A DNA stretch of 42,401 nt from a virus, in IMG/VR virus record IMGVR_UViG_3300050024_000062, positions 1 through 42,401 of that record, one strand, 5' to 3'. The translations under genes were made by a program, and so were the position numbers. Positions 1-8,250 of this stretch are shown here, in pieces. How positions within the stretch are numbered: the first letter of the stretch is position 1; each line of letters starts with the position of its first letter. A model generated the notes under the pieces. The model saw only the letters and a program-made list of their open reading frames with translations. It ran no database searches and had not been told where the DNA came from.

Positions 1-32
1 CATAATCCACGCGATAAAAAAGGGGGGGGCGA

Positions 33-260
33 ATGACGGACGGCGAGTGCTATCAGACCGGCAATCGGGAGCTGGCGCGGTTTTTGGGGAAAAATCTCAG
101 GTCAGTGTGCCGGATGATTCCGGACATGAAGCGGCTTGGGGTTGTGATCGAGGACGTGGAGGGGCAGCCAAAAAGGCGAGTCAATAGGTGGCTGCCGTCT
201 CAGGTCGCGGCGTATATGGCGGCGCGGCAAAGAAAAAAATGGGAAGATAAAAAAAAGTGA
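33..260 (+). CDS. Small helix-turn-helix-like protein
   Basis: A 75-residue basic protein. Residues about 11-38 (RELARFLGKNLRSVCRMIPD region) look like a helix-turn-helix and are followed by a short wing-like stretch and a Lys-rich tail, so DNA binding is likely. In-frame stops at 3-5 and 15-17 force the start at 33, which follows an A- and G-rich ribosome site. It sits just before the putative late promoter at 322-350, so it could be a late-gene regulator, but that rests on position only. If the genome is circular it would follow the VRR-NUC gene at the right edge. No specific family was recognised. Confidence 0.6.
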   Translation: MTDGECYQTGNRELARFLGKNLRSVCRMIPDMKRLGVVIEDVEGQPKRRVNRWLPSQVAAYMAARQRKKWEDKKK

Positions 261-292
261 ATTTTGTCATATCGCAGTGTCATCTCTTAGTG

Positions 293-365
293 GCATTTCT
301 CACCGCATTTCTCACCGCATTTTGACAGCCCTAAAACCTAAGCGTATAGCCATTTTACAGCCCTA
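293..365. repeat. Short direct repeats around the late promoter
   Basis: The 12-mer GCATTTCTCACC occurs twice in tandem (293-304 and 305-316). A second pair follows, ATTTTGACAGCCCTA (319-333) and ATTTTACAGCCCTA (352-365), differing by one base. The repeats flank the -35 and -10 elements called at 322-350, so they may be binding sites for an activator. That role is inferred. Confidence 0.5.
322..350 (+). promoter_or_regulatory. Putative late promoter (sigma70-like)
   Basis: A perfect -35 box TTGACA (322-327), a 17-base spacer and a -10 box TATAGC (345-350, four of six consensus bases). It lies 72 bases before the endolysin start and is the only good promoter-like sequence seen upstream of the long rightward late operon. 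The gap 261-421 holds nothing else recognisable apart from the surrounding direct repeats. Confidence 0.6.
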
Positions 366-421
366 TTCCTCCTCAAGTGGGGGCGGTCCAACGTGGGCCG
401 TCCCTAAAAAAGGATCACCCA

Positions 422-868
422 ATGGATCTCGACAAGCTCGAAGCGGAAATAATCCAGGACGAAGGCGAAAGATACAAGGCCTACCGTGATTCCGAAGGGA
501 TATGGACCGACGGCATAGGCCACAACCTGGAAGCCCACGGTTATTCGCCGACGCAAATAGAGCAGTTCCGCACAAACGGCGTCACTCAGGCCCAGGTGGA
601 CCAATGGTTTAAGCAGGATATCGCTTCGGCCGTCGAGTGCTGCCAGCGCATTTTCCCAACGTTTGGTCAGCTCAACGATGCTCGTCAGCGAGTCCTGGTC
701 AATATGGCATTCGATCTCATGTACGAGCTCAAAGACTGGCATCACCTGCAAGCGGCTATTGCCAGCCAGGATTGGCAGGCGGCCAAGCTCAGCATACTCG
801 GCAGCAAGTTTGCCACACAGGGGCCGCTGCGTTGCAGTCGGCTCGCCGTCAGGATGTTTAACGGCTAA
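422..868 (+). CDS. Endolysin, T4-type lysozyme (GH24)
   Basis: A 148-residue muramidase-type endolysin that would cut the glycan strands of host peptidoglycan at lysis. The T4-lysozyme catalytic triad is visible with the family spacing: E14 in the DEGERYKAY segment, D23 and T29, followed by the GIGH motif at 31-34. Length fits the short GH24 endolysins. No signal peptide is seen, so release would need a holin, and candidate membrane proteins follow directly (887-1873). The start at 422 is preferred over the in-frame start at 377 because an AAAGGAT ribosome site precedes it and the GH24 fold begins there. First gene after the late promoter. Confidence 0.93.
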   Translation: MDLDKLEAEIIQDEGERYKAYRDSEGIWTDGIGHNLEAHGYSPTQIEQFRTNGVTQAQVDQWFKQDIASAVECCQRIFPTFGQLNDARQRVLVNMAFDLMYELKDWHHLQAAIASQDWQAAKLSILGSKFATQGPLRCSRLAVRMFNG

Positions 869-886
869 CGAGAGGGAGGGGGTGAT

Positions 887-1129
887 ATGCCGGAGGTGGG
901 CGCGGGTAACGCTTTTTTGGGGGTCGTAGGACTCGTGAATGTGGGGCTGGTAGTCTATTTGGTCAAGGTCGTAATCGCTCCACTGGCTATGAACATCAAG
1001 ACCCTCAACGCCGGCGTCGAAGAACTTTTTCTGTCACGCAATTGTCATGAAACGAAAATAGTTGCCATCGAAACAACTCACCGAATCAGGGGTTGCGATA
1101 CCCCCTTCAATCAAGGAGCAAAAAAATGA
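887..1129 (+). CDS. Small membrane protein of the lysis region
   Basis: An 80-residue protein with one strong hydrophobic segment (about residues 9-34) followed by a soluble tail containing two cysteines. A very good G-rich ribosome site precedes the start. It overlaps the next gene by four bases (ATGA), so translation is probably coupled. Position between endolysin and a two-TM holin candidate suggests a lysis accessory such as a holin, antiholin or inner-membrane spanin component, but no family is recognisable and no spanin partner was identified. Confidence 0.7.
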   Translation: MPEVGAGNAFLGVVGLVNVGLVVYLVKVVIAPLAMNIKTLNAGVEELFLSRNCHETKIVAIETTHRIRGCDTPFNQGAKK

Positions 1130-1455
1130 ACTGGTTATTTTTGGTAACGGCATTGGCCCCGCTGGTAACGACGCTGGTACAGGCGGCGGAAGCGGCTTTC
1201 TCCGGAATTAAAAACTCAGGATCGGTAAAAAAATCCGTTGTGACCACGGGAGTGCAGGCTGTGGTGCAGGGGATGGAGGCGATTTCCACGGGCGGACAAA
1301 AGAGCACCTGGGAGAAAATCGCCGGAATCGTGGATCCACTGATCGAAGATGCGGTCAGCGTTATGAACGGCCTGAAGCCGGGAACAGTCACAGCGGACGC
1401 ACCTCCGACATCGCCAGCGCCCCCCGAGGCCTCAGCCGTCATTCAGGCGACTTGA
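1126..1455 (+). CDS. Hypothetical protein with hydrophobic N-terminus
   Basis: A 109-residue protein. Residues 1-26 are hydrophobic and could be a signal anchor or a membrane helix, the middle is helical and Ala/Val/Gly-rich, and the last 30 residues are rich in Pro, Ala and Thr. The start at 1126 is chosen because it overlaps the previous stop as ATGA and follows a CAAGGAG ribosome site; an upstream in-frame start would overlap the preceding gene more. It lies within the lysis cluster. Function not recognised. Confidence 0.7.
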   Translation: MNWLFLVTALAPLVTTLVQAAEAAFSGIKNSGSVKKSVVTTGVQAVVQGMEAISTGGQKSTWEKIAGIVDPLIEDAVSVMNGLKPGTVTADAPPTSPAPPEASAVIQAT

Positions 1456-1608
1456 ATGAGCACCGATGAGGGCATTTGCCCCAACTGCGGACACGCGATG
1501 GCTGATTGCCAATGCGGTGATTTCGGCCGCGGTTGGGGCTTTAGTGTAAACCTGACCAGCCTTTGGGGCTGGCTGAGGGGCAAAAAGGGAAGCGACAGCG
1601 ATGATTAA
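1456..1608 (+). CDS. 50-residue zinc-ribbon-like protein
   Basis: The ORF begins directly after the previous stop and ends 8 bases inside the next gene, a tight coupling that argues for real translation. The product has four cysteines in a CPNC-x8-CxC arrangement plus a His, consistent with a small zinc-binding knuckle, followed by a Trp- and Gly-rich stretch and an acidic end. No strong ribosome site was seen, so expression may depend on coupling to the upstream gene. Function unknown. Confidence 0.6.
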   Translation: MSTDEGICPNCGHAMADCQCGDFGRGWGFSVNLTSLWGWLRGKKGSDSDD

Positions 1609-1873
1609 GGATTTGATCGAAGCCGTCTATTACTACCGCGAGGACAGCGCCAAGGGCGTTCCGTACTGGCACGATACCACGCTCATCGGGATCGTCGTGG
1701 GCGTTGTCTGTGCGGCTGTTGCGAAATATACCGGTGCCGTGGTGGATCCCAATCTGCAGGGCGCTATGATAGGCGTCATTACCGGGATCGGCGCATTACT
1801 CTCACCGCACACCGGGATCATGGCGAAGCCCACGGCCAAAATAGAAGAGCACAACTTAACCTCACTCAGCTAA
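1601..1873 (+). CDS. Putative holin, two membrane helices
   Basis: A 90-residue protein with a short charged N-terminus, two hydrophobic segments (about residues 27-48 and 54-68) separated by a short loop, and a polar tail. This is the layout and size of class II holins, which open the inner membrane and release the endolysin. It is four genes downstream of the GH24 lysozyme in the same operon. The assignment rests on size, topology and position; no diagnostic holin motif was recognised. Confidence 0.65.
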   Translation: MIKDLIEAVYYYREDSAKGVPYWHDTTLIGIVVGVVCAAVAKYTGAVVDPNLQGAMIGVITGIGALLSPHTGIMAKPTAKIEEHNLTSLS

Positions 1874-1884
1874 AGGAGTCTTCC

Positions 1885-2202
1885 ATGGCCAAACTCTCGA
1901 CCTCGCAACGCGCAGCGCTCCCTAAGAGTGATTTCGCAGTTCCGAGTAAAGCGCCTGGTCCCGGGTCGTTTCCGATGCCCGACGCTGCCCATGCCAGGAA
2001 TGCTCTCGCCCGAGCTGCCCAGGACGGATCTCCCCCGGTGCAGGCAGCGGTCGGCGCCAAGGTGGCCGCTAAGTTCCCGGGCGTGCAGACCGATCAGAAT
2101 AAGCCCAAGACCGGAGCAATGCCCAAGGGACACGGCGGCAAGACGATTACTTCGGCAGACCTTGCCCGTGGCCACACAAAGCACGGCCCGGCAACGCACT
2201 GA
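1885..2202 (+). CDS. Conserved prophage protein, HARNALAR-motif family
   Basis: A 105-residue basic protein containing the pattern F-P-M-P-D-AAHARNALARAAQDG followed by AAVGAKVAAKFPG. This matches a short protein family common in phages and prophages (DUF6582-like, from memory). A strong AAAGGAG ribosome site precedes the start. The family has no established function. It lies between the lysis genes and the terminase genes. Confidence 0.75.
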   Translation: MAKLSTSQRAALPKSDFAVPSKAPGPGSFPMPDAAHARNALARAAQDGSPPVQAAVGAKVAAKFPGVQTDQNKPKTGAMPKGHGGKTITSADLARGHTKHGPATH

Positions 2203-2211
2203 TGAGCGGTT

Positions 2212-2565
2212 ATGGATGAGCTTCAGCCCGAGGACATAATAGAACTCAACGGCCCGAACCTCGATGCTCTTATGGATAACGTGGGGCTCACGCCGGCAAA
2301 GCTCATTAAGAGGCTGAAGCAAAAACTCGATGCAACCGAGGTCAAGGCTTTTAGCTACCAGGGGTATGTTTCTTACTCTAAGCGCCTTAAGGCTCTATCC
2401 ATCCAACTCCAGGCTCTGGACATGGCGTTAAAGCTCAGAAAAATGTACCCGGCAGAAAAGCGAGAACTGAGCGGCCCGAACGGCGGCCCGATAGAAGTTG
2501 CCGGCAAAATGGATACCGAGGGACTCAAACGTGCAATCGAGCGTACAGCCAAAAAGCCTGAATAG
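2212..2565 (+). CDS. Putative terminase small subunit
   Basis: A 117-residue, mostly helical protein immediately before the large terminase gene and overlapping it. It carries the stretch RLKALSIQLQALDMALKLRKMYPAEKRELSGPNGGPI, split here only by its own length, which resembles the C-terminal part of many phage small-terminase-like proteins (…ALKL-K-YPAEK-E-SG-GGPI). Small terminase subunits recognise the packaging site on the concatemer and stimulate the large subunit. An N-terminal DNA-binding HTH is not obvious, so the call depends on position and the conserved C-terminal pattern. Confidence 0.6.
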   Translation: MDELQPEDIIELNGPNLDALMDNVGLTPAKLIKRLKQKLDATEVKAFSYQGYVSYSKRLKALSIQLQALDMALKLRKMYPAEKRELSGPNGGPIEVAGKMDTEGLKRAIERTAKKPE

Positions 2566-4189
2566 CGAATACGCCGAGCAGGCGATTATCTACCTCAAAT
2601 CTGCCACCTACGAGCAGGCCCTTGCTGTTTACGCTCAGATTCTTGATGATCCTTGCTGTGATGATTCGGTTGTGGCTCAAGTTGCGGCGGCAGACCGGTT
2701 CTTTCTCGTTGCTCAGATACTGAGGCGCTCAGATGCTTATCACCCCTGGCTGTTTGAGCGATGCCGCGAAGTCGAAGCCACCCCCGACGATCACCTGGAT
2801 CTGTGGGCGCGAGGCCACTATAAATCGACGTTCATAACCTTCGGCGGCAGCTTCCAGGAGATCATTCGCAACCCCGAGATCACAATAGGCATATTCAGCC
2901 ACACCAGAGGCATCGCAAAGACGTTCCTGTCTCAGATCAAAGAGGAGTGCGAGCAAAATCCTGATCTGCCGCGACTGTGGCCTCACATATTCTGGCGCGA
3001 TCCGCGCAGACAGGCCCCTTCGTGGTCTCTTGATTTCGGCCTGGTGATGAAGCGCAAGACCAATCCGAAGGAGAAAACAGTCGAGTCCTGGGGGCTAGTC
3101 GACGGTCAGCCGATCAGCAAGCATTTCGGGCTCATCATTTACAACGACGTCGTTACCGAAGAATCTGTTGGCTCACCGGAGATGATCCTCAAGACCACCA
3201 GGGCGTGGGAACTCTCGCGCAACCTGATCGTAACCGAGCGTGAAGACGTGCTGCCTCCTCGTACCTGGCACGAAGGCACGCGGTATAACTACGCCGATAC
3301 CTATGGTGTAATCCTCAAACGCGGTGCGATCGCTCCCCGGATCTACCCGGCAACCGATAACGGCCTGCCCGATGGCAAGCCGGTTTTCCTCACTGAGAAG
3401 GCGTGGGCGAAGAAGAAAAAGGAATCTTCCCCGCACACGATTGCCTGTCAGCAGCTCCTGAATCCTCTCGCCGGCAGCCAGCAGGAATTTAAACCCGATT
3501 GGATCAGGCGCTGGGAAGTGAGGCCCGAGACCATGAACGTCGCGATCCTGGTGGACCCCGCCAATTCCAAGAAGCGCGGAACGTCTAATTCCGCATTTGC
3601 TGTAATCGGCGTGGATGCTGCCTGGAATAAGTATTTGCTCGATGGGGCCTGTCACAAAATGGGCCTGAAAGAGCGCTGGGAGATGCTCAAATATCTCCGC
3701 CAAAAATGGATCAGGCAGCCAGGCGTACAGGTCGTAATCGTGGGATACGAGCGCTACGGGATGCAGTGCGATATCGATTACCACAAGGAAATGATGATCC
3801 TGGAAAAATGCCCGTTTCCGATCACCGAGGTCTCCTGGACTCAGGAAAGATCCGAGCAGAGCAAAGACGACCGTATCCGGCGTCTCATTCCGGACCATCA
3901 GAACTGGCGGTTTTTCTACCCTTACGAGGGCCAAGACACAAAGCTCATGATGGCCGCCGATGAACTTAAAAAGTCGCATCTCAAGGCTTCCGCGATCACG
4001 CGCAAGGACCAGGACGGAAAGCTCTATAACCTGGTCAACTGGATGATCGATAACGAGTACAACTTCTTCCCGGCGACGACGAGCAAGGACTTCCTGGACG
4101 CTATGAGCAGGCTCTACGATCTGAACATGAACCCGCCTCAGAAAGTCAGGGAAGAACACGTTACGCCGCCTTACACGGGGGATTTTTAA
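2531..4189 (+). CDS. terL: Terminase large subunit
   Basis: The DNA-packaging motor, about 552 residues, with an N-terminal ATPase and a C-terminal RNase H-like nuclease. A Walker A variant ARGHYKST lies at 93-100, typical of terminases, and a hydrophobic strand ending in acidic residues (IIYNDV, D206) fits the Walker B region. The nuclease domain begins at VAILVDPANS (D342), with GYERYG further on and a late acidic residue in KDFLDAMSRL near 520. A GTG start at 2531 is chosen because GAGGG lies just upstream; a TTG at 2498 in the same frame is an alternative. Either start overlaps the small-subunit gene by 35-68 bases. Confidence 0.95.
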   Translation: MQSSVQPKSLNSEYAEQAIIYLKSATYEQALAVYAQILDDPCCDDSVVAQVAAADRFFLVAQILRRSDAYHPWLFERCREVEATPDDHLDLWARGHYKSTFITFGGSFQEIIRNPEITIGIFSHTRGIAKTFLSQIKEECEQNPDLPRLWPHIFWRDPRRQAPSWSLDFGLVMKRKTNPKEKTVESWGLVDGQPISKHFGLIIYNDVVTEESVGSPEMILKTTRAWELSRNLIVTEREDVLPPRTWHEGTRYNYADTYGVILKRGAIAPRIYPATDNGLPDGKPVFLTEKAWAKKKKESSPHTIACQQLLNPLAGSQQEFKPDWIRRWEVRPETMNVAILVDPANSKKRGTSNSAFAVIGVDAAWNKYLLDGACHKMGLKERWEMLKYLRQKWIRQPGVQVVIVGYERYGMQCDIDYHKEMMILEKCPFPITEVSWTQERSEQSKDDRIRRLIPDHQNWRFFYPYEGQDTKLMMAADELKKSHLKASAITRKDQDGKLYNLVNWMIDNEYNFFPATTSKDFLDAMSRLYDLNMNPPQKVREEHVTPPYTGDF

Positions 4190-4368
4190 TGTCAGATCAA
4201 ATGGTTTATGCGGACGATGTTGTCAATGTCACACAATTCATAAGGCGTTTAGAAGAGGTTGAACGTCAGTTGCAGGCGAACAGAGACATTGTCCGTCAGG
4301 TCAATGCCTTGGAAGCTAAAGTTGTTGAACTCACAAAGATCATTAAGGAAGGATACTTCCCGGCATGA
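4189..4368 (+). CDS. 59-residue coiled-coil protein
   Basis: The start shares one base with the terminase stop (TAATG) and the stop overlaps the next start (ATGA). The product is almost entirely helical with heptad-like hydrophobics (QFIRRLEEVERQL and NALEAKVVELTKII), so a small coiled coil is likely. It is too short to assign. Tight coupling on both sides supports it as a real gene. Confidence 0.65.
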   Translation: MSDQMVYADDVVNVTQFIRRLEEVERQLQANRDIVRQVNALEAKVVELTKIIKEGYFPA

Positions 4369-4517
4369 GTGCACCCACATTCACCAACACCGATGCGCTC
4401 TCGATAGTCCTGGCCGCAGACGATGAGCATTATCAGCCCGACGTCTGCTACGAGTTCAGCAACCAGCGCAAGTTTTTGAGCACGGATAAGTCAACGAGCG
4501 GGATCTATAAGCCGTGA
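4365..4517 (+). CDS. 50-residue hypothetical protein
   Basis: Starts inside the previous stop (ATGA) and ends one base into the next start. An acidic, Ser/Thr-rich product without recognisable motifs. Support comes only from being the second of four tightly coupled small genes between terminase and portal. Confidence 0.55.
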   Translation: MSAPTFTNTDALSIVLAADDEHYQPDVCYEFSNQRKFLSTDKSTSGIYKP

Positions 4518-4666
4518 TGGAGAACTTCACACCGCATCCGGACTACTGGAAGCTGCCCGAGTGTATCAGGGCGCGGTACACCGAGAAGGAATTTGCATGG
4601 CTGGGGGATTTTGAGCGCAGAAGGCTGATGGAAACTGAGTGCTACCCTGAGCCGGAGGACGACTGA
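4517..4666 (+). CDS. 49-residue acidic hypothetical protein
   Basis: Start and stop each overlap the neighbouring gene by one base (TGATG). The product contains many aromatic and acidic residues (PDYWKLPECIRARYTEKEFAWLG region) and ends in EPEDD. No family recognised. Confidence 0.55.
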   Translation: MENFTPHPDYWKLPECIRARYTEKEFAWLGDFERRRLMETECYPEPEDD

Positions 4667-5022
4667 TGTACGAAATCGAAGACGAATGTGGAAAGCCCGT
4701 TGACCCGGCGGATGTGATTCTTGCCAAGCAGGCGGCGGACACGCTCAACCGGCACTACCCGGGTCACCTGTGGGCTGTGCACGTGGACTCGATCGGGGGC
4801 GTTATGCACGTCAAAAACTACAACGTGAGCTTCAAATACGGCTACTTGCTCAAACTCCACCATGTCTATACGGACCCTGATCTTACATGCGTGATGAGGG
4901 CCGGAGGTGAAATCCTTGAGCGTTGTGCTCACCGTCGAGGCTGGTATCAGGACGGATTTACTCCTACCCATATCGAGGGCGTACGGCCTCAAGACCAGCC
5001 GTTTAAGGGGATCATAATCTAA
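4666..5022 (+). CDS. Conserved hypothetical protein before portal
   Basis: A 118-residue soluble protein with the phrase HYPGHLWAVHVDS followed by GGVMHVKNYNVS, an arrangement I associate with unannotated phage proteins encoded next to portal genes. It overlaps the portal start by one base (TAATG). No catalytic motif or membrane segment is visible. Function unknown. Confidence 0.7.
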   Translation: MYEIEDECGKPVDPADVILAKQAADTLNRHYPGHLWAVHVDSIGGVMHVKNYNVSFKYGYLLKLHHVYTDPDLTCVMRAGGEILERCAHRRGWYQDGFTPTHIEGVRPQDQPFKGIII

Positions 5023-6983
5023 TGGCAGACTGGCTGAAGCGGGCGAAAGAGGCATACCAGACGAGCACAACTTACGTCGATGCGAACTTCCGGCGCATGT
5101 GGGAGGATAACCTTCGCCATTTCCAGTCACGACACGCCGCCGGAAGTAAATACTACAAAGACTTCTACAAGTACCGCACCAAGGGATTTCGCCCCAAGAC
5201 CCGCGCGGCGATCCGAAACATCGAGGCCGCAGCCGTAGCCGCCTTTTTTGCGAATGAAGACGTAGTAAGCATCGAGCCGCAGAACGAAAACGATCAGGCC
5301 CAGGTGGCCTCGGCCGAACTCATGAAAGAGATCCTGCAATACCGGCTTACCAAGACAATCCCCTGGTTCCTCATCGCGATAGGCGCGGTACAGGACGCCA
5401 CTGTCCAGGGGGTTGTCGCCTCATACCAGCACTGGAAATACGAGGAAGGCGAATACGATGAACCGGAAATCGAGCTTCTCCCGGTTGAAAACGTGCGGAT
5501 CTCGCCCAACGCCAAATGGACGGACCCCGTAGGATCGAGCCCATACCTGATCATTCTTTGGCCCACCTACGTCATGGACGTGCGTGAAAGGATGAGCCAA
5601 ACCGACGATAAGACCGGGATGCCAAAGTGGAATACGCTCTCTGATGATCAGATCCGGGCGGCCATGAAGCAGACGTTTGATTCAACACGCCAGGTCCGGG
5701 AGCAAAGCCGCGAAGATAAGTATCAGAATACGAGCTCGGCGGACCTAATGGACTTCGATGTTGTGTGGGTCCACGAAAATCACATGAGGATTGCGGGAAA
5801 AGATCTCGTGTACTGGACCCTTGGGACCGAGCAGCTCCTGACCGAGCCCAAACCGCTCAAAGACGTGTACCTGCATGGCGAGCGGCCTGTCGTTATCGGG
5901 ACCTGCATGGTCGAGACCCACAAGCTCTATCCGGATTCCATTGTGCGGATCTCCCAGCCGCTTCAGCAGGAAATGAATGAGCTGTCTAACCAGCGCCAGG
6001 ACAACGTTAAGCTTGTCCTTAACAAACGCTATATTGTCCGACAGGGCAGTCAGACCGATCTTCAGTCGCTTCTTCGAAATGTGCCCGGCTCCGTCACCAT
6101 GGCCAACGACGTAACCGCAGACGTCCGTGAGATGGAGTTCACCGATGTCACGGCATCCTCCTACCAGGAGCAAGACCGCCTGAACGTCGATTATGACGAG
6201 CTGGTAGGAACCTTTTCGACCTCCACCATCCAGACGAACCGCAAGTTAAACGAGACCGTGGGCGGCATGAACATGCTTCGCGGAGGTGCCAACGCACTTA
6301 CCGAGTACCTGCTTCGCTGTCTTTCCGAGACCTGGATGGAAAAGGTCATGCGCCAGCTCGTAAAGCTCGAGCAGGCCTATGAGACCGACGAGGTAGTGCT
6401 CACAACCGCTGGTAACCAGGCACAACTCTTCCAAAAGTACGGCATCAATCAGATTACCGATGAGCTTTTAAACGCCGAGCTGACCACGAAAGTCAACGTG
6501 GGCATGGGCGCAACCGACCCCTTAAGTAAGGTCCATAACCTCCTTGCCGGTGTCGCCGCACTCGCCCAGGCCGCCCAGGCCGCGCAAATGCTCAATCTCA
6601 ATATGCCCGAGATCGAAAAAGAGGTCTTTGCCCGCATGGGCTACAAGGACGGCTCGCGGTTCATAAACCAGCAGGAACCGGGCCAGCAGCAAGACCCCGA
6701 GAAGATGCAGATGGGTCAAATGATCCAGCAGATGCAGCAAGTGATTCAGCAGCTTCAGCAGGAAGCCCAGCAGCTTCAAACGCAAGTGAAAAGCAAGCAA
6801 GACCAGACGGACGCGCAGTTGACCATCGCGGCGCTTAAAACCGACGCGGAGAACCGCAAGACGGCGGCCCAACTCCACGCGCAAATTCACGGAAAAATAA
6901 TGGATCTGGACTCAGCGCATATCCTTGCAGCTAACGCACAAGAGGCTCAGGTGGCGAACCAAGGCGGTGCAAATGGATCGTGA
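5022..6983 (+). CDS. Portal protein (P22-like)
   Basis: A 653-residue portal, the twelve-fold ring at the head vertex through which DNA enters and leaves. Evidence is position after terminase and before scaffold and coat, the length usual for P22-type portals (about 700), and the layout: an N-terminal helical segment (RRMWEDNLRHF, KTRAAIRNIEAAAVAAFF), a beta-rich wing and clip (residues about 130-330), an amphipathic core including the NRKLNETVGGMNML segment, and a long C-terminal Gln-rich coiled coil (about 555-640) like the barrel of P22 portal. The stop overlaps the next gene by 11 bases. Confidence 0.92.
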   Translation: MADWLKRAKEAYQTSTTYVDANFRRMWEDNLRHFQSRHAAGSKYYKDFYKYRTKGFRPKTRAAIRNIEAAAVAAFFANEDVVSIEPQNENDQAQVASAELMKEILQYRLTKTIPWFLIAIGAVQDATVQGVVASYQHWKYEEGEYDEPEIELLPVENVRISPNAKWTDPVGSSPYLIILWPTYVMDVRERMSQTDDKTGMPKWNTLSDDQIRAAMKQTFDSTRQVREQSREDKYQNTSSADLMDFDVVWVHENHMRIAGKDLVYWTLGTEQLLTEPKPLKDVYLHGERPVVIGTCMVETHKLYPDSIVRISQPLQQEMNELSNQRQDNVKLVLNKRYIVRQGSQTDLQSLLRNVPGSVTMANDVTADVREMEFTDVTASSYQEQDRLNVDYDELVGTFSTSTIQTNRKLNETVGGMNMLRGGANALTEYLLRCLSETWMEKVMRQLVKLEQAYETDEVVLTTAGNQAQLFQKYGINQITDELLNAELTTKVNVGMGATDPLSKVHNLLAGVAALAQAAQAAQMLNLNMPEIEKEVFARMGYKDGSRFINQQEPGQQQDPEKMQMGQMIQQMQQVIQQLQQEAQQLQTQVKSKQDQTDAQLTIAALKTDAENRKTAAQLHAQIHGKIMDLDSAHILAANAQEAQVANQGGANGS

Positions 6984-7269
6984 GACGGCAGGGCATCTCA
7001 AACGCGTAAACACCGGCCTTCTAGCCGAGACCCTGATTGATTCCCGGCTTGGCAAGTACCTCGTGGAAAAATCTGAAGTGGAAGTTACCGGGCTCATTGA
7101 GCTTTTAAGGGTCGCTGACCCTGAGGACGCAAAGGAAATAAGGCGCCTGCAAACCGATATCCAGATAGCCGAACGCGCTTTGATATGGCTACGGGAAGCT
7201 ATTCTGGCAGGTCAGCAGGCAGAGCACATAATTCACGATCAGGAAGGAAATGAAGATTATGGCAACTGA
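6973..7269 (+). CDS. Helical hypothetical protein between portal and scaffold
   Basis: A 98-residue, strongly helical protein with no membrane segment. The start at 6973 is preferred over 6925 because AAGGCGGTG lies upstream and the overlap with portal is smaller. The stop lies 11 bases inside the scaffold gene. A role in head assembly is possible from position only. Confidence 0.65.
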   Translation: MDRETAGHLKRVNTGLLAETLIDSRLGKYLVEKSEVEVTGLIELLRVADPEDAKEIRRLQTDIQIAERALIWLREAILAGQQAEHIIHDQEGNEDYGN

Positions 7270-8236
7270 CGCTACCCGCGAGGGCGTGACAGATGAGCAG
7301 AAACTTTTAGCCGAACAGGAAGACATGCCTACCAATCCGCTGGATCGGCGGCAGGCCCTTCTTGAATCGTTAGCTCAAAGCGTCCAGGCCGAGCGGGTCA
7401 AAGAGATGACCGCGGCAGGCCAGGAAGCACCCGAACCTTTTACCGAAGGCAAAGAGGCCGAAAAACCAGCCGAGGAGCAACCCGCAGGCGAGGAAACTCC
7501 GGTCGAGAAGGTGAAGCTGGTTATCGACGGTGAGGAGCGCGAAGTACCGCTATCCGAAGTTGTGGACGCAGGGAAGCGCACTCTTCAAAAGCAAGAGGCG
7601 GCAGACAAGCGTTTAGAGGAAGCAACCAAGCTGCTCAGGGAAGCAAAGGAAGTTCGTGAGACGCCACCCGCGAAGCCGGACGCGTCTAAAGACAGCGCTC
7701 CCAAGCCGGACGCCGAGAAGGCGGCAAAAGTCGCCAAGCTCACCCAGGCTATCCGGTACGGTGCAGACGACGAAGCAGCCAATGCGGCCCTGGAGCTATT
7801 GGAACTTGGGGCCACGAAAGGCCCGAACCTCGACGACGCCATGTCTGCCATGGAAGCAAGACTTGACGCTAAGCAGACGTCTCAGAAGATTTTCGACCAG
7901 TTCAAGACCGATTTTCCGCAGATTACGGGTAACCAAAGGCTTCTCAATTTTGCCGGCCAGATCGTAGATGAGAAGGTCCAGGCCAAAGGGGGGACCTATA
8001 CCGATTACTCCACCTATCAGGCTGCAGCAAAAGAGGTCATGGATCTTTTCGGGGTAAAACCCGAGGAGAAAAAACCGGTCGCGGATCTGTCTGAGAAAGA
8101 AGCCAAGAAAAAAGAAGCAAGCAGTAGCGGCGTCAAGCCTGCACAGGGACGATCACCCGCAGGCGAAGTTGCCGAGCCCGATAAATCAGCATCCGATATC
8201 GTTATGGATATGAAGCGCAGGCGCGGGCAGCTTTAA
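7259..8236 (+). CDS. Capsid scaffolding protein
   Basis: A 325-residue, very charged Glu/Lys/Ala-rich protein directly before the coat gene, the standard place for the internal scaffold that guides procapsid assembly and then leaves. It contains the segment VKLVIDGEEREVPLSEVVDAG, common in phage scaffolds, followed by a coiled coil (RTLQKQEAADKRLEEATKLL), a Pro-rich linker, a helical domain and a basic C-terminus (MKRRRG), which in P22 scaffold binds coat. An in-frame start at 7250 is also possible; 7259 has better spacing to the AGGAAGGA site. Confidence 0.85.
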   Translation: MATDATREGVTDEQKLLAEQEDMPTNPLDRRQALLESLAQSVQAERVKEMTAAGQEAPEPFTEGKEAEKPAEEQPAGEETPVEKVKLVIDGEEREVPLSEVVDAGKRTLQKQEAADKRLEEATKLLREAKEVRETPPAKPDASKDSAPKPDAEKAAKVAKLTQAIRYGADDEAANAALELLELGATKGPNLDDAMSAMEARLDAKQTSQKIFDQFKTDFPQITGNQRLLNFAGQIVDEKVQAKGGTYTDYSTYQAAAKEVMDLFGVKPEEKKPVADLSEKEAKKKEASSSGVKPAQGRSPAGEVAEPDKSASDIVMDMKRRRGQL

Positions 8237-8250
8237 ATAGGGAGGGGCCT

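Noticed and set aside
3173-4159. A 328-residue minus-strand ORF opposite the terminase gene
   Set aside because: It is a shadow of the terminase frame, has no ribosome site and shows no domain.
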